64,000 nucleotides of DNA from Silurus meridionalis (Eukaryota > Chordata > Actinopteri > Siluriformes > Siluridae), in the NCBI RefSeq assembly GCF_014805685.1, contig NC_060890.1:20734000-20797999 (forward strand). Direction: 5' to 3'. The stretch's first letter is position 1. Every line of letters starts with the position of its first letter. Shown here in pieces: positions 47,028 to 58,330 of the stretch. The translations under genes were made by a program, and so were the position numbers. Under the pieces are notes generated by a model. It searched no databases. It saw only the letters and a list, made by a program, of their open reading frames with translations, and was not told where the DNA came from.

Positions 47028-47212
47028 CATTTGGAAGCATTTACGGCATTTGGCAGACACCTGTATTCAGAGCAACTTATTTTTATCTCATTCATACAAA
47101 TGAGCAGCTAAGGGCCTTATTTAGGGGCCCCCAGAGTGGCAGCTTGGTGGTGCTGGGATATGAACTCCAAAGTCCAATGCCTTTATCATTAAGGAACCAC
47201 CACTCTAAAATA
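47028..47212 (-). repeat. tRNA-type SINE, antisense
   Basis: Minus-strand reading runs from AGAGTGGTGGTTCCTTAATGATAAAGGCATTGGACTTTGGAGTTCATATCCCAGC (tRNA-like head) through CCACCAAGCTGCCACTCTGGGGGCCCC to the tail AAGTTGCTCTGAATACAGG...GCCAAATGCCGTAAATG. Same family as 47791-47992. Confidence 0.75.
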
Positions 47213-47790
47213 TAAATCTTGTTTGATGTTTTTGAAGATTTACTGATACATCAGATGAGTACAGTTAATTTCTCTTGCTACAATAATAAAAGCTTACATT
47301 AGCAAAGTTAAAAACTAAACAATAACAAATTAGGAGAAATTTAAATTGAGGGATATTATTCTATCTTTTTTTATTGATTATATGTTCTATGTGACTCTGT
47401 TTGATCCCATCACTTACGCTAACATTTATTTCATTTGTGAGGAAATTGAAAAATTCAACCAAATTAGAAATATTTTCAGATATTCTCTATTTAAAATTCC
47501 CCAAGATTCCAGTGCAATCAATAGTAAGACTTTACTATTTTACAATTTTAAAAAAGTGTTTAAATGTATATCCTCCACTACATCCTAAAGACAACAAATT
47601 TTACATTTACAAATTTACTAATTTAACAAAGTAAAACCTTTAATATGAGAGATTTAACAAAGATGATTTGTAAGTAGTTTTTAATTGGTTACATTCAGCT
47701 CAAGTTAGTATTCAAACTATCTATAGTTTTTTTCGCAGATGATTCAGTGACTTAAACAATCAAAACAGGCACAAATACTGTAGATAGCAC
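47213..47790. other. AT-rich spacer
   Basis: AT-rich unique DNA between two SINEs of opposite orientation. The frames at 47346-47634 have no domain. Confidence 0.5.
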
Positions 47791-47992
47791 TTAGATAGCA
47801 GAGTGGGCATAGGGTTAAATCATTGGACTTTGGAGCTGAAGGTCGTGAGTCCAAATCCCAGTCTCATAAAGCTGACTCTCCTGGACCCCTGAGCAAGGCC
47901 CTCAACCCCATAAATGCTCAGTAGTTTGAATTAGATAAATGTAAGTTGCTCTGGATAAGGGCATCTGCCAAATGCCATAAATTTAATACAAT
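47791..47992 (+). repeat. tRNA-type SINE with L2-like tail
   Basis: A perfect Pol III A box, TAGCAGAGTGG (47796-47806), is followed at tRNA-like distance by GGTCGTGAGTCCAAATCCC (47841-47859), a decayed B box. CTGGACCCCTGAGCAAGGCCCTCAACCCC and the tail GTTGCTCTGGATAAGGGCATCTGCCAAATGCC come next. The tail matches the LINE tails at 24670 and 41591, which is how this class of SINE borrows the LINE machinery. Confidence 0.85.
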
Positions 47993-48099
47993 GCATTTAT
48001 AAATAGCAAATAGTTAGATGCATGCATAATCAACAATTTGCAGAAATTAGTTTTATTTGGAAGAGCTACTCTGAGATAAAGGGTTATATTGTCACTGAC

Positions 48100-48560
48100 T
48101 AGTGTTAAATTAACTTGACTTAATGTGTGTGGGATGATGATAATAAATGGGTTGGAGTCCTGATTAATTCAAGAGCGGCTTAGCGTACTACACTCGTTAA
48201 TTAACGAGTAGCTCATACTTTTGCTTTTGAAATTTCTCTATTATTTAATATTGTTTTAATCATTTATCAGTTCCTAAATACTTGTTCCTGTGTAGTGCAC
48301 TTCCAGTGTCTGACCCTTGTTTTTGTGAACAGGTGTGGGTATAGCAGGGAAACATTGCAGATGGCAGCCTAATTAAAAACAATTTTAGTAGTGTCACTCA
48401 GGCAAAAGGTCTTGATTGGCAAACTAACCTCTTCATCCCCTAATGACTGGGATCAATGTTCATTTTAACACTGCACACAGAGGCAGTCCTGGTCCCTTTT
48501 GACACTTTATAGCACACATCATTAAAATCAGCTATAATTGTATTATTAAAAAAAATCTCT
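48100..48560. promoter_or_regulatory. candidate regulatory block with an 18-bp palindrome
   Basis: Contains the perfect palindrome ACTCGTTAATTAACGAGT (48192-48209), centred on TTAATTAA, and further cores CCTGATTAATTC (48161), GCCTAATTAAAAAC (48369) and CCCCTAATGACTGG (48437). Dimeric homeodomain or POU-homeodomain factors bind such sites. Non-coding. Conservation not tested. Confidence 0.42.
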
Positions 48561-49058
48561 TGAGGTCCAATCTCAGATGTTTTTAGATGTTTCATTATAA
48601 GTTAAATGTTAGGAGGAGAGGTTTTCAGTAAATACATTGTACACTGTAGGTGAACCCAAACCATGACAGTAAATTTAATACTATAATAAAAGCCCTTTAC
48701 AACATAACAGATCCAGTGGTTCTTCTTTTATCCAGTGGTTCAATGGTTGTCACCCATCTATATTTAATAAATTGCGAGTCTTCTGTAAATGATTAAATAA
48801 AGTAAAGTGTAGTGTAAATGTTTTAAAAAAAAAGCTAAAGACCCTTCAGTAAATGTGACGTTTTAGTGTTTTGGTTGAAAAAAAAAAAAAAAACAGGGCG
48901 CATTGGTACATTTGCCTTATCAGCAACAAATGTTTAAATCTTGTCTCCTTCAGACAAAACCTACTGAGGTTAAAAAATGTTTAGGGCGCTCACTAGCTTT
49001 AAAAATATTTGTGGCTTTTTAAATATCAAGAAAGAGATACAGAAAGAGAATTGAGAGA
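48561..49058. other. AT-rich spacer
   Basis: AT-rich unique DNA with a poly-A run at 48879-48893. Nothing recognised. Confidence 0.5.
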
Positions 49059-49059
49059 G

Positions 49060-49117
<58 letters not shown>
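49059..49117. repeat. (GA)n microsatellite
   Basis: About 28 GA units; the plus-strand Arg-Glu frame is an artefact. Confidence 0.95.
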
Positions 49118-49119
<2 letters not shown>

Positions 49120-49121
<2 letters not shown>

Positions 49122-49440
49122 TCGGAATCCTTATCTGGTCAGGTGTCGTGACTCATTATATTTAGAGTCAATTTGCATAACGCAAGAGGCATCAAATTAG
49201 ATTTGCATAATGTATTTGATTACACCTGTTATTAACTGTGAGTGACATTGATTTAGCAAATGGGCTGGTTTAAGGTTAATAGTGCCTGTCACCTTTTCCA
49301 CTACTGAGTGTCAGTGTATTGAGGCTGTTTTACACTCTCTCTGCCCTTCTTTAATCTCTGCTCATCTTTGTTCCTGCCCTACACCTCAGGACATGAGCAA
49401 TAGAAAGCATGAGGGTAATTACGTTACTGAAAAATGAAAA
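49120..49440. promoter_or_regulatory. candidate enhancer with paired POU octamers
   Basis: Two identical ATTTGCATAA octamer sites start at 49171 and 49201, exactly 30 bases apart, within a mixed-composition non-coding block. The spacing is close to three helical turns, so both sites would face the same side of the DNA. Function is inferred. Confidence 0.4.
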
Positions 49441-49694
49441 ACATTCCTCCTTTGATTGATTTTTTAAAATGTAAAAAAAAAGTGGATTCTGATGAATTGT
49501 TAGCTAAGAACTGGTTTATTTGAGTACAAACAGTATATGTATGCAAATATTTTATAGGTTTAGATATTATACACTTACAACTGCATTTGCTTTAGAAAAT
49601 GGAAACCCAATCAGGGAGGCATCTGATTGGCCCCAAATCTATTTAGCAGCAAGTCAAGAACCCCATATATACATATATGTAAATATATATGTCA

Positions 49695-50047
49695 TTAACA
49701 ACTATTTTGAGCATAGAGAAGTACAAGGAGTCCTGGAAGTGATGATTTGGCCCTCTCAGAGCCCTGATCTTAACATCGTTGAGTTTATCTGGGATTACAT
49801 GAAGAGAAAGAAGGATTTTAGGCAGCCTACGTCCACATAATCTGTTATTAATCCTCTAAGATGTTTGACCAAACCTAGTTGGTTCAAACCTGCCAAGTTC
49901 CTTTAAAAACTGTGTTCATGTGTACCTAGAAGAATTGATGGTTTTGCAGGCAAATGGTAGTCACACCAAATATTGATTTGATTTCGAATTTCTCTTCTGT
50001 TGAATGACTTTCCATTTAATTGATTAAAATAAATTATTATTAGTAGC

Positions 50048-50087
<40 letters not shown>

Positions 50088-50135
50088 AAAAACACTTATT
50101 TTTTCAAGCATTCTATGCATTCTTTAATGTCTAAA
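49695..50135 (+). mobile_element. Tc1-like transposon remnant, 3' part
   Basis: Plus-strand translation gives VLEVMIWPSQSPDLN, then VEFIWDYMKR, the third catalytic region of a Tc1-like transposase with the acidic residue kept. Stops and frame breaks follow (near 49838), then CVPRRIDGFAGKW*SHQI, matching the C-terminal CVPRRID...KGGHTKY pattern of such proteins. The element's 3' non-coding part reads on to about 50135 with a (TAG)n run inside it. The 5' two thirds are gone. It is a different family from the element at 28940. Confidence 0.75.
50039..50088. repeat. (TAG)n microsatellite
   Basis: About 15 TAG units inside the tail of the Tc1 remnant. Confidence 0.95.
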
Positions 50136-50136
50136 G

Positions 50137-50206
<70 letters not shown>

Positions 50207-50212
50207 TTTATA
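50129..50212. repeat. (AT)n tract in an inverted repeat
   Basis: About 32 AT units are bounded by AAAGAAT on the left and ATTCTTT on the right, so the whole block is self-complementary. Confidence 0.95.
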
Positions 50213-50639
50213 ATACAAAAGTATTACATGATAAAATATATACAAAAAGCATAAATGAAGCATAATTTCAAGTAATTTCTCTATAAAAGCACATTTATTT
50301 ATTATGCAAAAATGTAAAGGCATTGTATTCATAAAGGTATTTTACTATAAAAGCTAGTTTACTATATAAATCTAGACCTAGTATTAAGTGAATACAGATT
50401 TCTAGAAGATTTTTTGATATGGATCTACAGCAATGCCATTAGTAAAAACAAATAATAAATAGTTAGCCTAGTTACATTATATTCATCAAGTAATGCTAAT
50501 ATAATTTTATTGGATAATTTGCTGATGAACAATAATCAGTCATTTCTGAGGCATATGTGTATATATGTATATGTTAATGTGGAACACACAGAGCTCACAG
50601 CTGTATTGTGTGTAACACCCACAAGAGCGTGCAAGGTCG
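50213..50639. other. AT-rich spacer
   Basis: AT-rich unique DNA. No feature recognised. Confidence 0.5.
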
Positions 50640-51262
50640 TGAAATAAAACAAATGTGTGGCAGCCTGATAATCTTTACACAAAGACTGACATTATCACAA
50701 GCTGTGAGAACTTTGAGGGGACAAGGAAAACATTATTGATACACCACACATTGGCCTCATCAGGGGCTTTCAGTGTTATTAGCCACTTTATTAGCCAAAG
50801 ACATTCCATTCGGGAAATGGATATGGCAAAAGTTAGCACTCACAAGCCTGGAACCAACATTAATCCACGATAATTACCCCCGAGGAGAGCAAATCAAAAC
50901 GAACTAATGCTCAGTGTGATCATCAATTTCCCCTCGAATGCCCTACATTTTCATACAGGAAGCCCCACGTTTCCAGTTAGCGCTGCCCGACACTCTTCAA
51001 GTTAAACTATAAATCCAAGCACGTCCTTGGATAACAAAACATCACTGCGACGCATTAGAGCAAATTAGGCTATTAACATTGAAAAGAGCATTTACTGCGA
51101 AGGATCAATAGGCCTTTGTCTCGTTTAAAAGACCCTGCGATGTCCTTAAGCCATCAAAAAGTGATTATGATTCAGCTGTAATTTATGCCATGTAGATGGG
51201 ATGATTATCAACACCACCCGAACCAGTAATTACGTTACCTTAGGTGATGCCATCTTTAAGGA
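50640..51262. promoter_or_regulatory. strong candidate conserved non-coding element
   Basis: Over 600 bases without simple repeats, of balanced composition and with CpGs retained, between very AT-rich flanks. Homeodomain-type cores are dense: CCTGATAATC, ACGATAATTACCCC (50868), GAACTAATGC, GCATTAGAGC, GGCTATTAACATTG, GTGATTATGATTC, GATTATCAACACC and CCAGTAATTACG (51226). No frame has coding features: the only one, 50655-50873, lacks a domain. The long even texture is that of ancient developmental enhancers. No alignment was available. Confidence 0.52.
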
Positions 51263-52015
51263 TTTAGGAATAAATAGTTTTTAACAGTATAAGGTAGTGA
51301 TATGAGTCAGAAATTAGCACTGTATTGGTGATTTTATATATATATATATACTGTATATATATTCTGATTTTAAAATATATCCATCATGGTAATACCTACT
51401 CTTTTTAAAAATGTGCAGGTTCAGCAATAAAAAAAAAAGATTATTCTACACTTAATCTACCTTTCAAAACAAGATAAATAAATATATAATACCGCTTGTA
51501 TTGGTACAGTACAGAGAATAGTTTTCCTATAACAGTGTGAAATCTAAATTATTGCATAGGAAATGTATATATATAAAAAAAAAATTACAAACAAAAATTC
51601 TGGTTTTGAAATTTATTGAAATTAGCAAAAAGTAAAAAAAAAATAAAAAAACGTAAAAAGGATTTTCTGAGAAGTTTTTATTTCAGATTGTATTTGTCAC
51701 ATATATAACTATATAGAGTGTGACAAATTAGACACTTTCAACCTCCAATATGCATTCGTTTTAATACATAAAAACCTTCACTGCTACATGATTAATTATT
51801 GATTTATTAGTTGTAGCAATGTGCAAAATACGTTATTACTAACGAAATCTCGCTATAAAAACTATAGAGCATGAAATAAACTGAAATCACATCTTTTTAG
51901 ACTCTCCATGTTAGGACTTTTGGGACTAGGTTGCATCAGGTGACTGTAGTTTATTGTTTGAGAGCTCTCAGTGACAGCGAGACATCTTGAGTATTATGTC
52001 AATGATAAGTACCAA

Positions 52016-52065
<50 letters not shown>

Positions 52066-52542
52066 GTTAAGTGTAATATTTAAATTTAGACACAGTAAGT
52101 ATTAAAAAAGATGAGGTTATCTCTACAAATTATGGACCAATCAACAATAAAATTCTATTACAAAATAGTTATTGTATTTGCAACTTACATGCAGCATATT
52201 ATCAATGAATTCATGGCTGTAAGCCTTCTACTAAATTATAATTAAAATAATTAATGCTTAAAATCTGAATGTGTCTAATCCGTTTTATTATTTTTTATTT
52301 AAAAACAAATGTATCTTTTCTTCATTCTAAACAACAGGAAAAAAAGCAACCAAAAACATCCACATTATATTCCTTCAGTTCACTTTTTAGATTAGATATA
52401 TATTAGGTGACTTTTGTATTTTAAGGACAGGAAGCCTAAGATGATCTTTTCATTATCTCCTCAAGCAGCCAGTCTTTTTACTTCAGCCGTGTTGTTGAAG
52501 GTTGGACAGACGCCAAAGGCACCCCCCCCAACCCCCCCCACC

Positions 52543-52545
<3 letters not shown>
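51263..52545. other. AT-rich flank with short AT repeats
   Basis: Holds a TATATATATATACTGTATATATAT inverted motif (51337-51362), poly-A runs near 51431 and 51637, and a (TATATG)n run at 52016-52066. No exon or transposon recognised. Confidence 0.6.
52016..52066. repeat. (TATATG)n hexanucleotide repeat
   Basis: About eight TATATG units. Confidence 0.95.

Positions 52546-52611
<66 letters not shown>
52546..52611. repeat. (CA)n microsatellite
   Basis: About 32 CA units preceded by a C-rich stretch (CACCCCCCCCAACCCCCCCC, from 52519). Confidence 0.95.
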
Positions 52612-52867
52612 TGTTCAGGGCAATAATGGCTGTAAATGGAAATAAAATGACTTTTCCTTTTTCATCAGTTGTTATGCTAAAGCGCTAACCTCCGAGTGAC
52701 CGCAGTGTGTGGACGGGGACGAGGGGTATGTCTGCTGGGGGTATGCCAGGGTCTGGCTTCAGCTGAATAGGGCAGAGGGAAAGCCTTCTGTTCTCCATAT
52801 GGCCACATTGTCTTGGTAATGCAGCACACTTCTGGCCTCACTGCTGCAGAATACACTGCTGCTCTGG

Positions 52868-52869
<2 letters not shown>
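52612..52869. other. GC-richer spacer between two CA repeats
   Basis: Mixed-composition sequence with CGCAGTGTGTGGACGGGGACGAGG near 52701. Possibly regulatory; no motif cluster or coding signal. Confidence 0.35.

Positions 52870-52931
<62 letters not shown>
52870..52931. repeat. (CA)n microsatellite
   Basis: About 31 CA units, 258 bases right of a similar repeat. Confidence 0.95.
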
Positions 52932-52934
<3 letters not shown>

Positions 52935-53369
52935 GCTGGCAGGCAAAAAGGGCCCCCAACATGAGGGTGTGTAATGTCCCACAAAGTATGGCATGTTAGA
53001 TTAAAAGCCAGTACAGACATACGGATACACACACCTGCTCAAGTTAGATCAATCAGAAAAACACACTTTTGTCCTAAATGAATAGTTTTCTTTTCAGATG
53101 GATAACTAGGAACCTCTAAGACAATTACATACATAATAAACTTCTTATAATTTTTTATGATAAATGTATGCCAGTTTGCACATGTAATATGTTTGTAAAT
53201 ATGTTTTTCTTTGAATTTTTTAAATCCTTCTTTAATTTTCTTTCTCTCAGTCACCTCTCCCAACTTTTCCTCCCTTAAACCATCATTAAAGCTCCTTTCT
53301 CTCCCTCATACCTTCGTTCCCTCCCCGGTTGTCTTTCTTTGTCGTGTTGTGCTGTATGTCCCTGCATCG

Positions 53370-53985
53370 CCGCCACAGTGCAGGCTGGAAATAGTTTAGA
53401 GCTGTCTTAGGTGCAGCTCGTGTCTCCACTCTGAGTCCTGCAGTAGTTCAAGGTCACCTGGTCAATGAATATGAAGGCTCTTCCTATTACAACTCTGTCA
53501 AAGACAAATAACAAAGTGTTGCTAAATGAAATGCTACATTGCACCATTTTGTGGAGGACAAGGGACATTTTCAGCATGGCTGCCCGCGCACTCGCCTCAC
53601 GGCCGTCCCCTGGTAAAACCACTTTGTTTGAACCTAAGGAGTGAGAATTGACAAAGCAAGCTGGGAGCATTTGTTTCATCTGCTAAGCCAAAGATTGAAA
53701 ATGATTTCCCAACACCCGTCTGAGGATCCCGTGAAAGGGGTCATCAATTATTTCCTGCCTGCCCGCTGCTGGTGTGCGGAGGCTGTTTTTACTGAGCACA
53801 GGTTTCTGCCTGAGCGGCCGCCGAGTCACTCTCTTAGCCGCACATTATTGATGGAGAAAAAGGCCAAAGTAAACAGAGTCCTAAAGTCCTCGGGCACTTT
53901 TTTATTTTTCAGGGTTTTTTCTTTTCGTTTTTTTTCTGGTGGCTGTGTTGATCATGTGAATTCAGTCTTTTTGAGTAATTGAAGT
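53370..53985. promoter_or_regulatory. candidate conserved non-coding block
   Basis: About 600 bases of unusually GC-rich, CpG-containing unique sequence, for example GAGCGGCCGCCGAGTC near 53812, with CATTATTGATGG and GTCATCAATTATTTCC cores. Two longer frames (53407-53679 minus, 53641-53982 plus) cross it but show no domain, and the two strands are equally open. This suggests low stop density from composition, not coding. Confidence 0.42.
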
Positions 53986-54469
53986 AACTTGCATTTCTTT
54001 TTTATGATACGCTCTTAATTCAGCTGATTTTTCTGGAATTATTTATAAACCTGAAAGTTTTATGCGGCCGTTTTTTTTATCGAGGTAGTAAACATTTAGC
54101 ACCATAAAAACAATGTCTGAATAATATTTCTAAAGCACTTAAAGAAAAATTCGGTGTGTTTCCATTTTTTCTGAGGAGCTTTAGGAGCTGAAGACCCATA
54201 AACACACACAATATCTGTGTAGTTACAATTCTTAATGAGGTACAAATATACACTAATTCTATCCTATATAAAACTTCTCTATTAAAGTTCTATGATCATA
54301 TAGGTCTTTGTTAAATAAAGCCTTAATCATAATGGAAGCAATTTATGTAAACTTGCCCGTATTATAGGCTCTTTAATAGTAAAACGTTAATTCAGTAGTT
54401 GCTGAACTAGTAGAGACTCAGCTGTAAGCAAACGCTTCACTTTTTTGTGAAAATTGCCTTTTAAATTGG
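53986..54469. other. AT-rich spacer
   Basis: AT-rich unique DNA. Nothing recognised. Confidence 0.5.
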
Positions 54470-54650
54470 CTTTTTAAAGAAGTGAGCACTAGGCTAATGT
54501 CTGGAGGCCCATACTCAGCCCAAGCCTGTCAGTGATTTATGGTGCGGGTCAGCCGTAAATTGACTCGTATGCAAGGAATGCAAATGGAAGCAAGACCATT
54601 TGATGGAGAAGCTCATTCCCGAGCTTAAATGTTCTAAATTAACCACCCTA
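54470..54650. promoter_or_regulatory. candidate conserved non-coding element with an octamer
   Basis: Mixed-composition block containing a perfect POU octamer ATGCAAAT (54578-54585) and GTCAGCCGTAAATTGACTCG beside it. No coding signal. Confidence 0.38.
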
Positions 54651-56589
54651 AAGCACACACCACGATCTAAACAGACATTTTTCTTTGCTCTTCAACCCAC
54701 ATACCCCTCCCTCAGTCCACCCCGAACTATACCTGAATCATAAGTCAATTTATTATACAAACAGTGATATTGCTCTGGATTTCCAGGGATCAATGGGTTT
54801 GATGAAGAGGGTTCATTTCAGGAAATAAACCTATGAAATTAGCTCTGCAGTGGAGTGAGTATGTAAATTGATTTGGGCAAGGTACACAAAAAAAAAGGCA
54901 ATGCTTCACTTCATGCAAATAAATAAATAAATACAACTTCCTCAGACAAAACAATAAACTACATTTGGAGAGAAAAAAAATCTCTGCAGATTCACATTTA
55001 TCCTTTACCCAACCAACTAGTTGATTAGAAGCCCTTATAAGTATGAGGCATTCGTTGCACACTTCGTCTACTCCTATTCAAGAGTACAAGCATTAGATCT
55101 ATAATGGTATGATAATAAAATGTTTGTCCAGTTCATTAAACCTAAACTATTCCCTCTCACACTTTCTGATTAGCCAAATGGAGCACAATGCTTGAGAGGA
55201 ACAAATATTGCCTGTATGCTTCAAGTGTTTTTAGAGTTTGTAAAAAAAAAAAAAAAAAAAATCAGACACTAGCTTTATCATGCGCTGGATCAATTCATAA
55301 CCTAATACTTCTAATTGCATATGCAATTACACAGAAACAGAATAAGCCACTGCCATTGAAAAGGCTAATAGCAATTCAACAGAAGCCAAATGGCCTAAAA
55401 CACCATGTTTAACATATACACTTCATGTCCAGTGGTCTGTGCAGCGCTGATTATTGTTGCAAAATGCTGCTGCTGAGTGAGTGCTGCTAGACTGAACCTA
55501 ATGATCAGCAGTATTGGCAGTATCGCTGATCAACTGGGCTACTAGCACTGGCTTATTATGATTGCCTTTATTTTCAGAGAACATAATGAACAGTCTTATT
55601 TTTGGTATGATACTGAATTTGACCTTAAAATGTTGATCATTATTAATCTGTATGTTGCAGAGCTTTTAGAACGATGTACCAATCATACCAGACATCATCA
55701 GGTTTCGTTTATGTGGAAGATGTGAACGGTCTTCATTAGAGCAGGTAACTAATGTTAATTAATGCACAATATAACATGTAGAAACCAGGAACTACAATAT
55801 TACTACACCTTTAGTAACATAAAGCGTGTATAACACTTCAAATTGTTGATTTTAACAATTAAAAAACTGTAATAAGTATATTTCAGGCCCAAACTGATGC
55901 AATTATTGTATTAACATTTAAATACACAGTCTAAAGTGTGTTATTGCATTCATTCCAAAGCAACTTTGCTCTTCAGGACATTTTTCTGACTGAATAACAC
56001 AACATGCATTTTAATAATTAATAGTTCAATTTGATCATGTAAAATGTCTGAAGACACATTAGTTTATGTTCATGAACTTACCTTATAACAATGATTAACA
56101 GTTATTCCATCGCCAGCATCTCCTTCTTTGTCTCCCTTTCATAGAATAACCAGAAACTCCTCTGTCTTGAAGACTTTATAGTGGTGGGAACCTTTAAAGA
56201 GTACCATTAATGTTCCTTAAGCACTGAAATGAGAGACCAAACCTACATAAATGTTCAATCGTAAATACAGATATGTTTCCTTTTTATTGCATTTATAAAA
56301 CCCATTTATTAATTAGAGCATTTAGAGATTATATAGTGTATGCTGTTACATCCCTGTGTATGAGCTGATAATATATAAACAATAATATATTAGAACAAGT
56401 GGATTATTATAAACCTTATGTTCATGCTACAGTTTTAAATACAGTAATTTTAAGTGCGGTAAAACAAACAAACAAAGAAAAAAGAAAACGTACCAAACAA
56501 TTACAGAGAATTCATACACGGCCTATAAGAACATTTCAAATTTAATTGTAATTTATTCTTCGCTCATTTATATTGAGTTATTTTTAGTT
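54651..56589. other. AT-rich gene-free flank
   Basis: No exon or repeat family is recognised. A poly-A run lies at 55243-55261. The minus-strand frame 54790-55062 has no known domain. Confidence 0.5.
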
Positions 56590-57010
56590 ATGGATTGAAT
56601 ACACAATCACTGCGGGAGTTCTGCTTAAAAAAAATGTGCACTTGAATTTAATGTGAGGTTCAACGTTTGTTCCTGTGAACAAATATGATTAATAATGTTA
56701 TTTCAAAGAATAAAAATGCATCGTCTTCTTATATAAAACTTTGTATGATTCTTTGTATGTATCCTGATATGGAAAACTGTCACAGCGTCTTGGTGAACTG
56801 TGTTTTATCCCAAGGGCTGGAAGATTTGCCAAAAGGGACAAAACAGCTCAAAATAACCTATTCCCTCTGGACCATCATTAAATGTTATTCCATCAAATGT
56901 ACAGACAGTTTACAAGCTGCTCAATTTGTAATGCTATCGTCTTTGCCCTAGAGATACACTTTAGCTCTTGTCTGTTTATAGATCTTTGAGGTCTTTTAAA
57001 ATGCTCAACA
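56590..57010. promoter_or_regulatory. candidate conserved non-coding block
   Basis: Moderately complex repeat-free DNA with ATGATTAATAATG and CCATCATTAAATG cores. The 88-codon plus-strand frame at 56685-56951 has no recognisable domain, Kozak context or splice partner that I can find. Weak call. Confidence 0.28.
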
Positions 57011-57284
57011 GGGGCTGTGTCATTACCACAGTCTATTCAGGGAGATAGTCAAAGAGAGCGAAAGTGTGTGTGTGTCCGTGTGTGTTTGTGTGGGAGTGAG
57101 ACAATAAAAAAAACGTATGTTAATGAGAGATATGTGAAGAGAATTTCAGCTTGCTTTGTAGTCCATCTACAGTAGCTTGACCTTTCTGTTCAATTTTACT
57201 TGATTTGTTTTGTGCTTTTTTAACAAAAATCATTGTAGCAAAAAAGATTTACAGGAATCCTGATGTGGATTGAGTTTCCTAACG

Positions 57285-57405
57285 AGCAGGTTAAGGGCGA
57301 CAGTGGGAAGAAAAAACTCCCTGGGACCACATAAATTAGAAACCTTAAGGCTTAAGAAGGATCGTATTCGGGATTACACCAGATAGTGGGATTGTGTTTT
57401 GGATG
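57285..57405 (+). repeat. dispersed fish repeat fragment (GGCGACAGTGG type)
   Basis: GGGCGACAGTGGGAAGAAAAAACTCCCTGGGACC, then AAACCTTAAGGC and ATTACACCAGATAGTGGGATTG, matches a common teleost repeat whose copies read GGCGACAGTGGCAAGGAAAAACTCCCT and ACACCGGATAGTGTGATT. Its class is unknown to me. Confidence 0.6.
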
Positions 57406-58267
57406 TTAAATGGAAACAGAACGATTGTTATAGACATATTGAGACTTTTTTCTACAGAAATATTTACGTGGGTGTTTTTCGTGCTTTCACGTAGATACAA
57501 AGGTCATGAACTTACACTTGAAACGTGAAGTATGTAAAAATACGTTTATGTAAAATATAAAGAAGACATATATGAGTAATATGAGTATAATATCTATCTT
57601 TGTAGAAAGCATATTATCTGTTAATATATTAAATATTTTAATACTATAACCAGTACCCAGTCATCTAGTCAGAGTTGTGACAACTCTGGTTCAAAGACAT
57701 ATACTTTCGTAGATTCTTGCAACCTGTTCTGTGTGTCAACAGTCTATTGTGTTCTTGTTTTTACTTTGTTCCTTTAACTACTCATCCGTGCTTGTGTGGG
57801 CTCCCGATCACAAGGACGAACGCTGAATAATGTCTTCCTCCTCTTTAAAAGAGAGTGCTATGCTTGATTGATTATAGAATGGCTTTGCCAGAAAGCAGAG
57901 ATGGTGGCTTTTGTCCAAATCTGCACAAAGAGAGGTCTTTAAAAAGAGTTACAGCTGATGCACCAATATGCCATTCCTGAACACTTTGAACAAATATACA
58001 ATCATTACATCTGAACTAAACTGATCTCAACAAAAGATTGAAGTTACTGTAAAACAATAGGTAACAATATTTTAAAATGCGTGAGGCATGGTTTTCCATT
58101 TTTCTATGAATCTGTTTCTCTGTGCCACTCTCCTTCTCTCTTGTATTAACATATCCATCCTTTATGTCATGGCCAATATGTTCCCAGACACTCTGCCATA
58201 CTGAAACGCTAAAACCAGTTCTGTTGGGAAGCAGAGCCTGAGGCCGAGAAAGAGGCACTTGGGACAC
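57406..58267. other. gene-free flank
   Basis: Unique DNA; 57780-57960 and 58080-58265 are more complex than their surroundings. No exon recognised. Confidence 0.45.
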
Positions 58268-58268
58268 G

Positions 58269-58319
<51 letters not shown>

Positions 58320-58330
58320 CACAACACACA
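58268..58330. repeat. (CA)n microsatellite
   Basis: About 25 CA units followed by ACAACACAACACACACA. Confidence 0.95.

Noticed and set aside
47791..47860. A-box and B-box pair suggesting a tRNA gene
   Set aside because: The sequence does not fold as a tRNA in the decayed B-box arm and is followed by a SINE body and LINE-type tail.
53407..53982. Frames on both strands as possible exons of a host gene
   Set aside because: No domain, no conserved splice partners, and both strands are similarly open; read as GC-richer non-coding DNA.
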